64,000 bases of DNA, taken from assembly GCA_039566865.1 (NCBI GenBank), contig CM076956.1:6273511-6337510 (forward strand). Reading direction: 5' to 3'. A model generated the notes under the pieces. That model searched no databases. It was not told the origin of the DNA and was given only the letters and a program-made list of their open reading frames with translations. Source of the DNA: Aurelia coerulea (taxonomy: Eukaryota > Cnidaria > Scyphozoa > Semaeostomeae > Ulmaridae). Of the stretch, positions 21,028 to 30,453 are shown one piece after another (position 1 is the first letter of the stretch; the number at the start of each line of letters is the position of its first letter). The translations under genes were made by a program, and so were the position numbers.

Positions 21028-23139
21028 ATGAAAACGGGAATATTCATGCCGAAACATATTCCAAAGGGGAATCTTCTGATTCATTCATCACGTGATCACC
21101 TACGAACAAAGCCAGCTTCAGCCATTGTTGAAATGCACGACTCAGAAGAAAGGAACCATCATTCAAGGAATGAAATCGAACTGATTCGTCGAAAAACTGT
21201 CAATCATCAAAGGGAATCACCTTGTGATTGTTGCGAACAACCACAACAACGAGTTATACATAGTAGAGAAGGGCATGACCAACGACATAGTACTTACGAA
21301 GCACACACAAAAGTCGTCTACAAATATGGCAAAAGCCCTCGAAATGGCGATCACGTCGAGAATGGCTATACGACAAGGAAGATTGTTGAAGGCGAACACC
21401 GTTTGGAGGTACATAGGCCGATTGCTTTGATGCCCGAACAATGCTCATGTGCGGATTGTCGGAAAGAACAAACGAACCACTACAAAAAGAACAATGATAG
21501 TTTCGCAAGTCGTAGCGCACATCATGCTAACAAAAGCATATATTTCAAAACTCGCAGTGATTCGCAAGACAAGCGGTTGGCCTACGATAAACATTATTTC
21601 AACGGAATGAACGATGATCGCCCAGGATATCGTCGTAAGAGTATCAACGACGTGATAAGACCGAAAATCATCGTCGAAGCTGACGTCGCAAGCGAATATT
21701 CAACGTTAGCGGTCAATGATAGAATTCGTATGCGGTTTAACGATGACAGAGATATCAGAATGGGACGCGGTAATGGGGTTGTTTCAAGGGATGCAGTGCC
21801 AAACGGAAAGGGTTTTGGTTGCAGGGATGCAGTGGCAAACGGAAAAGAGCCAGGTATTCAACTTGAAAGGAAGGCTTGGAACGAGCACCATGAATATTCT
21901 GTTAATGGTAGGTATTTTATCCGAGATGTACCTAAAGTTAATTCACAACCGAGGAGGAGCATAGAAGACAGACCGGAAAGGAGGGACCAAAGATATTATG
22001 AAGCTAGAGAGCAGGCTTTCGCTGCAGTGAAAATGTCAGAAGCAGAGTATAGGCCGCCACGAAAAGAGACGAAATATCAAGAAAATTGTGATTGCGAGGA
22101 GTGCTCGATGCCTAAAGTTATGAAAATAAAACAAGAAGAGGACACGTTTGAGGCTGTACAAGGAAACCAGGATGAACATATGGAGTACGAAAATAGCGAT
22201 AAAATTAGGAGCGATAACAGTGAGATGAAGGATTCTAGAAAACAGGTTATTATTGACGAGAAAGAGAGGTTATTTGAGCATTGGAAAAAGCAAACACCAA
22301 TACACGATTTTAAATACAAGGCAAGACTGCAGAATGAGATCAAACAACAGATGCGCAACCAGGAGAATCAAAACATGAAAGGATTCGAATATCGAAAGAT
22401 GAAAATGAGTAGTAGCCATGTGAATGGGGAGAATAGAGATGACAAACTGAACTACGACATAATGGGCTACGAAAACATTAAATCTGAAAATGCGAAATAT
22501 GAAAAAATGATCGTGGATAGAAGACAGCAAAGAGATGTAGTGATGGTTGAGAATGAAAATAAACAGAAGATGGAAATTTATGAAGTAAATAAAAATGGAA
22601 AGATGCTTATTGATGATAATCTCAAAATTGAAGGAAATGGGGATGAACATGAGATCGTAAATGTTACGGAAATGGAAGACGAAACAACAAGGCTAGAAAT
22701 GAGCGATGATTTGGAAAACTCAAATCAAAATGTTATCGATTTTACGGCGAGTGGCATAAACGTCGAAGATAGCCGGCAGTTTCGCAATACCAGAGATAAA
22801 GAAAAACGTGCCATAGTTAAACAAATACGTGAAAAAGACGCCGGGAAGAAAAGTCGTGCATTAGCGAATTGGTTGGAAAGAAAACGCGTAGCTGAGCTGA
22901 ACGATGCGTTTGAACGTTTACGCAAGATGGTGCCCACTTACGGTAATGAAGATCGCTCGTTGTCAAAAATCAAAACATTGAGATACGCATCAACATATAT
23001 CAATCATTTAGCAACGATACATGACAAACAATGCAGATATGGGATACAAGATTTAAAGGAAGGAATGGTTAAGTTTTTAGAGATGGATCCTTTGTTACAG
23101 CGATGCCAAGAGCATCTTGAAACTCAAAGCATAATCTAG
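21028..23139 (+). CDS. Long charged protein with a C-terminal bHLH domain (group A-like)
   Basis: Probably a sequence-specific nuclear transcription regulator. An acceptor (pyrimidine tract, TTTATAG ending at 20998) precedes the frame, so the exon likely starts at 20999. The first well-placed ATG is at 21028, giving 703 residues; the open frame reaches back to 20932. The bHLH spans residues 614-663: [20 protein letters not shown], loop [10 protein letters not shown], helix 2 [17 protein letters not shown]. Helix 2 resembles Hand, Twist and Fer-type proteins, and Glu and Arg of the basic ERxR are kept, but the usual Arg before them is Leu and a Trp is inserted. About 610 preceding residues are charged and probably disordered, with cysteine clusters at 66-69, 139-144 (CSCADC) and 354-359 (CDCEEC) and a small duplication [16 protein letters not shown]. 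Orthology unknown. It may be exon 2 of a gene starting at 11119. Confidence 0.85.
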   Translation: MKTGIFMPKHIPKGNLLIHSSRDHLRTKPASAIVEMHDSEERNHHSRNEIELIRRKTVNHQRESPCDCCEQPQQRVIHSREGHDQRHSTYEAHTKVVYKYGKSPRNGDHVENGYTTRKIVEGEHRLEVHRPIALMPEQCSCADCRKEQTNHYKKNNDSFASRSAHHANKSIYFKTRSDSQDKRLAYDKHYFNGMNDDRPGYRRKSINDVIRPKIIVEADVASEYSTLAVNDRIRMRFNDDRDIRMGRGNGVVSRDAVPNGKGFGCRDAVANGKEPGIQLERKAWNEHHEYSVNGRYFIRDVPKVNSQPRRSIEDRPERRDQRYYEAREQAFAAVKMSEAEYRPPRKETKYQENCDCEECSMPKVMKIKQEEDTFEAVQGNQDEHMEYENSDKIRSDNSEMKDSRKQVIIDEKERLFEHWKKQTPIHDFKYKARLQNEIKQQMRNQENQNMKGFEYRKMKMSSSHVNGENRDDKLNYDIMGYENIKSENAKYEKMIVDRRQQRDVVMVENENKQKMEIYEVNKNGKMLIDDNLKIEGNGDEHEIVNVTEMEDETTRLEMSDDLENSNQNVIDFTASGINVEDSRQFRNTRDKEKRAIVKQIREKDAGKKSRALANWLERKRVAELNDAFERLRKMVPTYGNEDRSLSKIKTLRYASTYINHLATIHDKQCRYGIQDLKEGMVKFLEMDPLLQRCQEHLETQSII
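22867..23016 (+). other. bHLH domain coding segment
   Basis: Covers the basic region, helix 1, loop and helix 2 of the protein at 21028-23139. The sequence after it ([16 protein letters not shown] to the stop) is a 40-residue tail, so the domain is nearly C-terminal. Confidence 0.85.
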
Positions 23140-24453
23140 ACATTTCTTTAATTTTAACATTGCGTATCAGATGCCTCAAAGTACATATCTTTTATTCATT
23201 TTATTTCATCTTATTCCCATCAGTCCCGTCAGTGTTGATACTGCTTTACAATGGGCCATGCAAGAAGACTATAAGGGGTTCTGTTTCCAATTTTAGGTTG
23301 AAACAGTGATTTGGCAGTTTGTTGATAAGCAATACAGAGTTTCAATCTATTTTCCAAATGAAAGCGTTATCATTTTGGGAATAAATCCCTATACTTCACA
23401 TAGGAACAAACCAAGAATTCATATCCTTTATAATTGCCCTGATATACTTAAGGGAAGAAACTTTCACGGGAAGAAACTTTCACGGGAAGAAACTTTCACG
23501 TTTTCTGCATTTTTGGACGTACGTTTTTTTTGGACGGAAAACGTACATGAAAAGAACAAGCTTAGTTGTGAGCCTCGAGGAATCCCCCTAAAAGAGCTAC
23601 AGATCGCATGCGCTCTACTGTATAGGGGTCTATTTCACTTGCGTGACATGCGAATAAATTCGACCGTAAAGAGCGAGAGAAGAAAGAATAGCAAAGATGC
23701 GCATGCGTTGGTAACATCGATTCGCCCACAACAAAGAAAGGGAGAAAATTAATAGCGTAGCATTTCGTTTCCCCAACAAATTTATAACTTAACTTGATTA
23801 GTTGTAGTCAAGATTAAAGGAAATCGACCAGCTGAAGAGTGACTTGAGTCACTCTCTTTTGATACCTGTCAAATTTTGCACAGTCAAATCAAGCCGAGTC
23901 CCGAATTTAACGAAACCATAAACGGTTCATATTTGGCCTTTGTTAACTCTATTCTATTTTTAGAACACCTCCAAATAACGACATTGGTCGATTAGCGTTG
24001 AATCAAAGGGTTTCTCTCATATTGCTAAATCACAACCTTATATTAACACAACATGCCCTTATATACTGCAAATGTACATGCGATTTTAACGTCTTTTAGG
24101 AAATTTTAAATGGTTCTTAAAGTTGTATATAACTTGTATATCAAATCGAAGATTATGGACGTAGCTGCAGACATATGAATGTTTAAACAAGCATTGATAG
24201 AGGGCGTATCATTCAGCAAAAATCTCGTACACCTTTGGCAAAAATCTTTTTGTTTTCATGGAAATAAAAAATCCGTAAAAATCCCTGAAAATCCTGTTGT
24301 TTTAAAACATCTCGTACGCTTTTTCGGAAGAGTGATACACCCCTCGGATGTAGCCAGGGGTAGAGTTGATTTATCATGAAGGTAGAAATCCTAATGTTTC
24401 ACCTTGAATTCTCGTCTACTCTAAAATCAAAGACGCCAGATCTAGACACATAC
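23140..24453. other. Downstream of the bHLH gene; repeat fragments
   Basis: Positions 23321-23450 are a fragment of the TTAA-flanked family seen at 40779 and 58024 (words ATGAAAGCGTTA and CCTATACTTCACA). The 148-codon frame 23306-23752 runs through it and is not credited. No clear AATAAA was found near the bHLH stop. The rest is featureless. Confidence 0.45.
23452..23499 (+). repeat. Short tandem repeat, 16-bp unit, three copies
   Basis: GGGAAGAAACTTTCAC is repeated three times without change. Confidence 0.95.
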
Positions 24454-25054
24454 AGCAAGGGCAGATTTTGTAATACAATAGAAACAGTTTCGCTTGATTG
24501 ACACCTCAAATCAAAGCGATTAGCGACTGCAGGCAAAGGAAATTCTCTCAAGCAGAAATTCAAAACAAACAAAGCTGCAAAAGTTTTTCCAAAACCCATG
24601 TAGCTAGCGCGCTTGTTATGCATTCCAGAAATTGTTCTTAAGAGCAAACACGAGCATATATCGAAAGAAGAAGGATACATCTACACATCTACCTCGGGCT
24701 TTTTATTTCTCTGATTCCTAAGCCGATTGAGAGGCGATTCAATTCTCTTATTTTTTTGGGTGTAATTAAAATACTTACTGCTCAGCCTCTGAACTAAAGA
24801 AATAGAATGCTCGAGGTAGATGTGTAGATACATCCTTCTTCTTTCGATATATGCTCTCGTTTGCTCTTAAAAGCTTTTTCTGGAATGCCCAACGAGCGAG
24901 CTAGCTACCTGGGTTTCAGAGAAACTTTTGCGGCTTTGTTTGTTTTGAATTTTTGGTTGAGAGAATTTCCTTTGTCTGCGATCGCTAATCGATTTGAATT
25001 GCGGTGTCAATCAAAACCAACTCGTGCTATTGTCTTACCAAATCTGTCCTTGTT
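24454..25054. mobile_element. Fold-back element, Mutator-like family A, copy d (9-bp target duplication)
   Basis: A 601-bp fold-back. Flanks GACACATAC occur identically at 24445-24453 and 25055-25063. Arms carry GGTAGCTAGC, GAAAGAAGAAGGATAC and CAAAGCGATT landmarks. The centre holds GCCGATTGAGAGGCGATTCA. Confidence 0.87.
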
Positions 25055-25199
25055 GACACATACCATGTGAGTAGAAAGTCTGATCAATTGCTGACATGTA
25101 CAATCACAAATCAGTCACTTATATCGGTAAGATATTGCAAACCTAACAGCGCGAAGGGCAACTTTGATGTGAAAATTGATTTCACTAAAATAGCTCACA

Positions 25200-25275
25200 T
25201 CAGTCCACAGGGAAACCAGTTATCTGGTTGAATTTCGTTGCTTTTTATTTTTTGGACGCTGCGTAGCTTCTCCGG
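25200..25275. repeat. Fragment of the repeat also found at 48310-48412
   Basis: Contains CAGGGAAACCAGTTATCTGG and the inverse of GAAGCTACGCAGC...CCAAAA...AAACAGCAA seen at 48345-48380. Confidence 0.4.
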
Positions 25276-25506
25276 CGCTGCGGTTTCGCATTTCATCACA
25301 CGCATGTAAAATTCCACTACCGCATCAAAAGTTAATGATGATTTTGTTTGAAAACTGTTTCTGAGAGTGCTCGGGAAGAACTGAAAAGTTGGTAAAAAGT
25401 CCGTCTAGTTTTCAGCAACATTTTTCATCTCTTCACACACATCTTTATTAATTGTTCTTCCCTTGACAATTTTGCAAAACAAAGGATAGGCAAAGCGATT
25501 TGCAGC

Positions 25507-25862
25507 AACAAGAACAGATAATGTTACAATAGGACTCGCTACTTTTTATTGACACCTAGATACAAAGCAATTTGTGATTGCAGACAAAAGGAATTCCATT
25601 CTCGGTTGGTCAAGACATAAACAAAAACAAAGCAAGCCGCAAAAATTGCCCTGAAACTCGGGTCGCTAGCGCGCTCGTTGTGCATTCCAGAAATGGTTTT
25701 TAAGAGCAAATATTAGCACATATCGAAAGAAGAAGGATATATCCAAACTTCTGCCCCGGGGCATTTTATTCACATCGTACATTGTCTGCAATCATAAATT
25801 TCTTTGTATCTAGGTGTCAATGAAAAGTAGCGAGTTCTATTGTAACATTATCTGTCCTTGTC
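25507..25862. mobile_element. Fold-back element, family A short subtype, copy e (9-bp target duplication)
   Basis: Only 356 bp because the right arm is shortened. Both flanks are ATTTGCAGC (25498-25506, 25863-25871). The arms share TTTGTATCTAGGTGTCAATG with copy g at 27539. Confidence 0.85.
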
Positions 25863-26031
25863 ATTTGCAGCATCAAGAATATATTTAACACCTTCTGCAC
25901 AGCCAACCATAATTTTTGCTTTGTCTGCGTTTATTGTGATTTGATTGAGTGCTCTCAGAGGTTTGAAATCTATTCTTCTTAAAGGCAAATCGTTTTGTCA
26001 TTTCAGACGCTTGTTTGTTTCACAAGCTTGG

Positions 26032-26628
26032 AACAAGGACAGATTTCGTAACACAATAGCATTAGTTACTTTTGTTGACACCTGAATTCAAAGCGATTCA
26101 CAATTTCAGACAAAAGAAATTCTCTCAACCAGAAATTCAAAACAAACAAAGCCGCAAAAGCTCTCTGTAACCCAGGTAGCAAGCGCGCTCGTTGTGCCTT
26201 CCGGAAATGGTTTCTAAGAGCTAACTTGAGCATATATCGAAAGAAGAAGGGTATATCTACACATCTGCCTCGGGCATTTCATTTGTGTGGTATAAAAAGC
26301 CGACTGGGAGGCGATTCAATTCTCGTATTTTTGGGTGTAATTAAAACACTTACTGCTCAGCTCCTGAACCAAAGAAATAAAATTCCCTTGGTAGATGTTT
26401 AGATATATCCTTCTTCTTTCGATATATGCTCATGTTTATTCTTAAAAATACTTTCTGGAATGCACAATGAGCGAGTTAGCTACCTGGGTTTCGGGGCAAC
26501 ATTTGCGACTTCGCTTGTTTTGAATTGCTGGTTGAGAGAACTTCTATTGTCTGCAATCGCAAATCGCTTTGCATTCAGGTATCAACAAAAGCAACTGGTG
26601 CTTTTGTGATACGAAACCTGTCCTTGTT
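26032..26628. mobile_element. Fold-back element, family A, copy f
   Basis: The ends AACAAGGACAGATTTCGTAA and inverse, and the arms, match other family A copies, but the flanking 9-mers do not match each other. The copy may have arisen by recombination between elements, or its target duplication has decayed. Confidence 0.75.
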
Positions 26629-27323
26629 GATGAAATAAATGATGAAATAAATTTGAAAATCTATGTTAGACTTCTTTCTACAAAATAATTAACAATTTAC
26701 TGAAATTGGTGTCTAATACGTGATGTTACATTTCAGCAAACACAGTCCTTTTTGACTCGCACGGTAGCATAACGGAACAGAAGGTTGTGAAGGTATCTAT
26801 GGCAAATGAATATCTGTTCTCTGTAAAGGCAACAGTTTCACGGATTAATGAGATTAGAATTCTGCAATTTGACGGCGTAAAATTACTATATCTAAGGGTT
26901 TGTGAGAGAACGTTCAATGTTGTGGTTCTTAAAAGATGGCCGAATGTTTACCATAAACATGCGCAGATATTTCGCAGGCGATGTCTATATCAAAGCATTC
27001 ATATCGACCTACAGGCTACCTACATAAGGGACTTAACAGTTCTGAAAATAAATCAGTTCCAGGCGTCTTATAACGTTAAATTTCACAGTGGTAAGCTCTT
27101 TGGACAGCCGTATGTTCTCATGACATAAAATTGTGATCGAATTCTTGTGTACAGCTTGGTGCTCTAGACTACTGCAGTTTCAACCAGTTTTGACCCGCTT
27201 GTGCGGCCCAACCCTGAAGAACATGCAGAATAAGCTACGCACTCCGGAAAAAAGAGCAAGCCTAAACATTATTGACAACTGAAGAAATCTTCATCATCAA
27301 AGGGATCTAAGAAAACAGAAGCC
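26629..27323. other. Intergenic, nothing recognised
   Basis: The plus-strand frame 26787-27128 (113 codons) has ordinary composition but no recognisable domain or splice context. Confidence 0.4.
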
Positions 27324-28262
27324 TTTCATCAAAATAGCCTTGCAAAGACAGTAGACCGTGACACGTGCCGAGCCATATTTGCGTAACTGATCTGCGTTAA
27401 CGGGAAATCTGATTGGTTAGAATTTGACTGCGAGTGGTTTGAGCCACTTCTACATGCTTTAATGCCCTTTAACGGGAATCTAAGCATATATCAGCCTTTG
27501 ATTAAAAAAAAGCCGTGCAAAGACAATGGGCCGTAACAACAAGGACAGATAGTGTTAGAATAGGACTTGCTACTTTTTATTGACACCTAGATACAAAGCA
27601 ATTTGTGATTACAGACAAAGGGAATTCCATGCTCACGACATAAACAAAAACAAAGCAAGCGGCAAAAATTGCCCTGAAACCCGGGTCGCTAGCTCGGTCG
27701 TTGTGCATTCCAGAAATAGTTTTAAAGAGCAAATATTAGCACATATCGAAAGAAGAAGGATATATCCAAACTTCTGCCCCGGGGCATTTTATTCACATCG
27801 TACATTGTCTGCAATCATAAATTTCTTTGTATCTAGGTGTCAATGAAAAGTAGCGAGTTCTATTGTAACATTATCTGTCCTTGTCATTTGCAGCATCAAG
27901 AATGTCTTAACCAACATGTCTTAACCAACCGAGCATGGAGTTCCCTTTGTCTGCAATCACAAATTGCTTGTAACATTATCTGTCCTTGTCATTTGCAGCA
28001 TCAAGAATGTCTTAACCAGCATGTCTTAACCAACCGAGCATGGAGTTCCCTTTGTCTGCAATCACAAATTGCTTTGTATCTAAGTGTCAATGAAAAGTAG
28101 CGAGTTCTATTCTAACATTATCTGTCCTTGCTTGCCGTAACACGTGCCGAGACATATTTGCGTAACTGATCTACGTCAACAGGAAATACTAACATCTGAT
28201 TGGTTAGAATTTGACCCTCAGTGCTTTGAGCCACTTCTAAATGCTTTGATTCCTTTTAATAC
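27324..28262 (+). repeat. Tandem duplication of about 170 bp, second unit split by a transposon
   Basis: The first unit (27324-27493) holds TTGCAAAGACAGTAGACCGT, CACGTGCCGAGCC and CATATTTGCGTAACTGATCT. The second unit starts at 27494 with GTGCAAAGACAATGGGCCGT, is interrupted at 27538 by copy g, and resumes at 28143 with the CACGTGCCGAG part. The units differ by scattered substitutions. Confidence 0.65.
27539..28133. mobile_element. Rearranged fold-back element, family A, copy g, with internal duplication
   Basis: Flanks are GCCGTAACA on both sides (27530-27538, 28134-28142). Inside, a full short-subtype element is followed by ATTTGCAGCATCAAGAAT and partial right arms repeated with a 105-bp spacing (27886 and 27991). 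That host-like string is the exact flank of copy e at 25863, so copy g seems to derive from a copy at that locus and to have carried flanking DNA along. Confidence 0.8.
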
Positions 28263-28845
28263 GTGATTGCAACAATTGACTGGCCTATGCAGCAGAAAAT
28301 TGAGACATTACAAACTCGAAACTAACAAAGGGAAGGAAAATCTACACGCCTGAGCGTATGTTCTGGGACATGCATAAAGCGTTCACAAAATTAATCTCTG
28401 TAACAAAACGAATTTATGTGCCTCCTTTATCACTTCCATCTTGCAATTCTAACTACATCGACAATCTCAGGAAATTTAATCATACCGGATTTTCAAACTT
28501 GAGACCCGGAATTTGTAACCCTATTCAAACAGAAATAAACTTAAAGGCAAAATGCGCAGAAGAAATGATTTGACGTTACATCAAACACAGAATATACAGC
28601 ATGATGATAATCTATTTACACATGTTAACAGCTGTACAATTAGAACCCATTTGAAAAGAACAGATATCATAAGATAAAACTATGCAAGATGCCAAAAGAA
28701 GTAATAATACATGGAACGAAGTTATATTACAGATAAAGGCACTGTTACACTAGTAGTCTATGAATTGTTTTTCGTGTCTCCTCCACACTTTCCAGATTTT
28801 AGTTTTTTTACCAAATGCAAATAAACTGTTAACGTTCCGTTACAC
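28263..28845. other. Intergenic, nothing recognised
   Basis: The frame 28358-28573 was inspected and not credited. Confidence 0.4.
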
Positions 28846-28853
28846 GTTACACG

Positions 28854-29302
28854 CTAGACTTGCCCCAAGTCAATCTAATCTCTTCAGTCTGTCGCTCCAT
28901 TCCCTTGGATCCGCCATTCCAACATTCCGTCAAGAATGCGTGATGGCGGATCCAGGAACTACCCAAAAGCAAACGGTAAGACGGACTGAAAAGATAGACT
29001 TGGGGCCCCGGGGGGGGGGGGGGGTACATAACATATTTATGGTACGGGTATGTGCCGCCCATATGGGTGGGTTTTTGGGCCCGAAATTCTCTAAACAAGG
29101 GTCCTTTTTCGGCAGATTTTCCATAAACATGGGTGGAGTTTCGCTGAAATTCACAAAAAATGGTTAAAATGGGCAGTTTTCCGCCAAAATTCATCATAGA
29201 AGTGGGTATCGGTAATTAGAAGAGGGTAGCTTTCCGAAAACCGGGCGGAAAACCCCCGTCCATCCTCAGGTCATGTACCCCCCCGGGCTTGGGGCAAGTC
29301 TA
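28854..29302. mobile_element. Element with TAGACTTGCCCC ends, carrying a nested insertion
   Basis: The ends CTAGACTTGCCCCAAGTC and inverse are flanked by 8-bp GTTACACG at 28846-28853 and 29303-29310. Without the nested element and its duplication the original is about 160 bp. The interior has a second inverted pair around GGATCCGCCATTCC / GGCGGATCC. Confidence 0.8.
29007..29287. mobile_element. hAT-like miniature element with CCCGGGGG ends, copy 1 (8-bp target duplication)
   Basis: 281 bp, beginning with CCCGGG plus a long G run and ending with its inverse; GGTACAT/ATGTACC follows just inside. Perfect 8-bp duplication CTTGGGGC at 28999-29006 and 29288-29295 shows it landed inside the right inverted repeat of the 28854-29302 element. 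The interior has worn repeats of a GGGT..TTTTCCGAAAA type. Open frames here are G-run artefacts. Confidence 0.88.
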
Positions 29303-29310
29303 GTTACACG

Positions 29311-30366
29311 TATGATAGCTAAATTTAATCAAGTTTTTGTGTAAAATGGTCGAAACCCAAGACTGGTGATACCAAACGCTGATTTCGCGCAATGGCCGAG
29401 AGTCGCTGTTTCAGACTCCGTTCCTCTTTTCACATTGGTTTACTCTTTCACGTTTGTCTCAAATTGGATGTCATGTGAGATTTGGGACAACGCACAATTG
29501 CCCACCAAAGACGTTTCTATTCTTTTTATTCGCAGAGATTTTCACGTGAAACAGACTTTAAATCAACATGCCTGCGTCAGTGATAAGTCCGTGCAAGTTC
29601 TTTGTCTTACTTGGACTCTCATAGACTTGAGGAGTGGGGAGGGGGCGGAGGGGGCACAGGGGGCACAGTATCCCTCTAAATTTTTGAAAGTGCCCTGTTC
29701 TAGCCTCAAAGTGCTCGTTTCCACAGCCTTTGTTAACTGTAAGGATGCCCCTCCAGTGCCCATCTGAGAGATTTGCCCCTCCAAGAGAGCGCTACTTCCT
29801 ACGTCTCTGTAGAATCTTGATTCAAAGCAGTTCTCGCCGTTCATTTGGCCACAGATATCTTGCATGGTTCTGGTTGATATTTCAGCACAGTACCGATCTA
29901 GCCTTGTGAAGACTACTTGCTACGAATATGATGCCAGGGCGAAACATCAACAAAAGTCTGCTTCAAATCAAAGGAGATGTGAGTTTTGCCAAAACGCAAA
30001 ATCACCCATACAAAGCATTTTCATTTTTTTCATTCGCGGACATTTTCATGTGATAACTAATATGAGGCAGTGTGATGATCTCACAAGTATATTGCCTGTC
30101 CTCCTTTCATCTCTCTTTCCATTTCTCTACTCCTCATTCTTTGTCTGTTTGAAAAATTGCTCGCAGCATTTTTGTTGTCGCGCTTGCCGTGGACCGCTAG
30201 TTTTTGTCACCATAACATGGTAAAGCAGGTTTTTGCAAAGCACCCGAAATGCCAATAAACAAACGGTGCTCTTAGTGATATATTGACAAGGTGTAAGGTG
30301 AATGTAATTTTCAACCTTATCCAAGGCTGAATAAAATGCAAAATATCAGGACTGAGAAAACATATT
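29311..30366. other. Between repeats and the end of DNAI3; no gene recognised
   Basis: Contains a G-rich low-complexity patch at 29630-29665 and a partial inverted pair of the AGACGTCATC family (TCAAATTGGATGTCATGTGA at 29459). It should hold the DNAI3 3' untranslated region on the minus strand, but no clean polyadenylation signal was seen. Confidence 0.4.
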
Positions 30367-30453
30367 CTACGTTACTTCGATCTCTTCCGTCTCTGTTTTG
30401 ACACCAAGTTCCTCGAGTATTCTTCTCTCAAGATCCAAATATTCTTGGTATAC
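30367..30453 (-). CDS. DNAI3: DNAI3 exon 25 (residues 844-871, stop)
   Basis: VYQEYLDLERRILEELGVKT, then ETEEIEVT and TAG at 30369-30367. The YLDLERRILEELG motif matches the conserved end of the family. Confidence 0.94.
   Translation of the reverse strand, partial: VYQEYLDLERRILEELGVKTETEEIEVT

Noticed and set aside
21217..22937. Several 68-126 codon frames antisense or out of frame to the bHLH exon
   Set aside because: Shadows of the long coding frame.
23306..23752. 148-codon plus-strand frame after the bHLH gene
   Set aside because: Crosses a transposon fragment and a 16-bp tandem repeat; no domain recognised.
28760..29197. Frames of 74-135 codons on both strands
   Set aside because: They cross a long G run and two nested miniature elements.
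29366..29767. 133-codon plus-strand frame
   Set aside because: Includes a low-complexity GGAGGGGGC patch and no known domain; the opposite frame is equally long.
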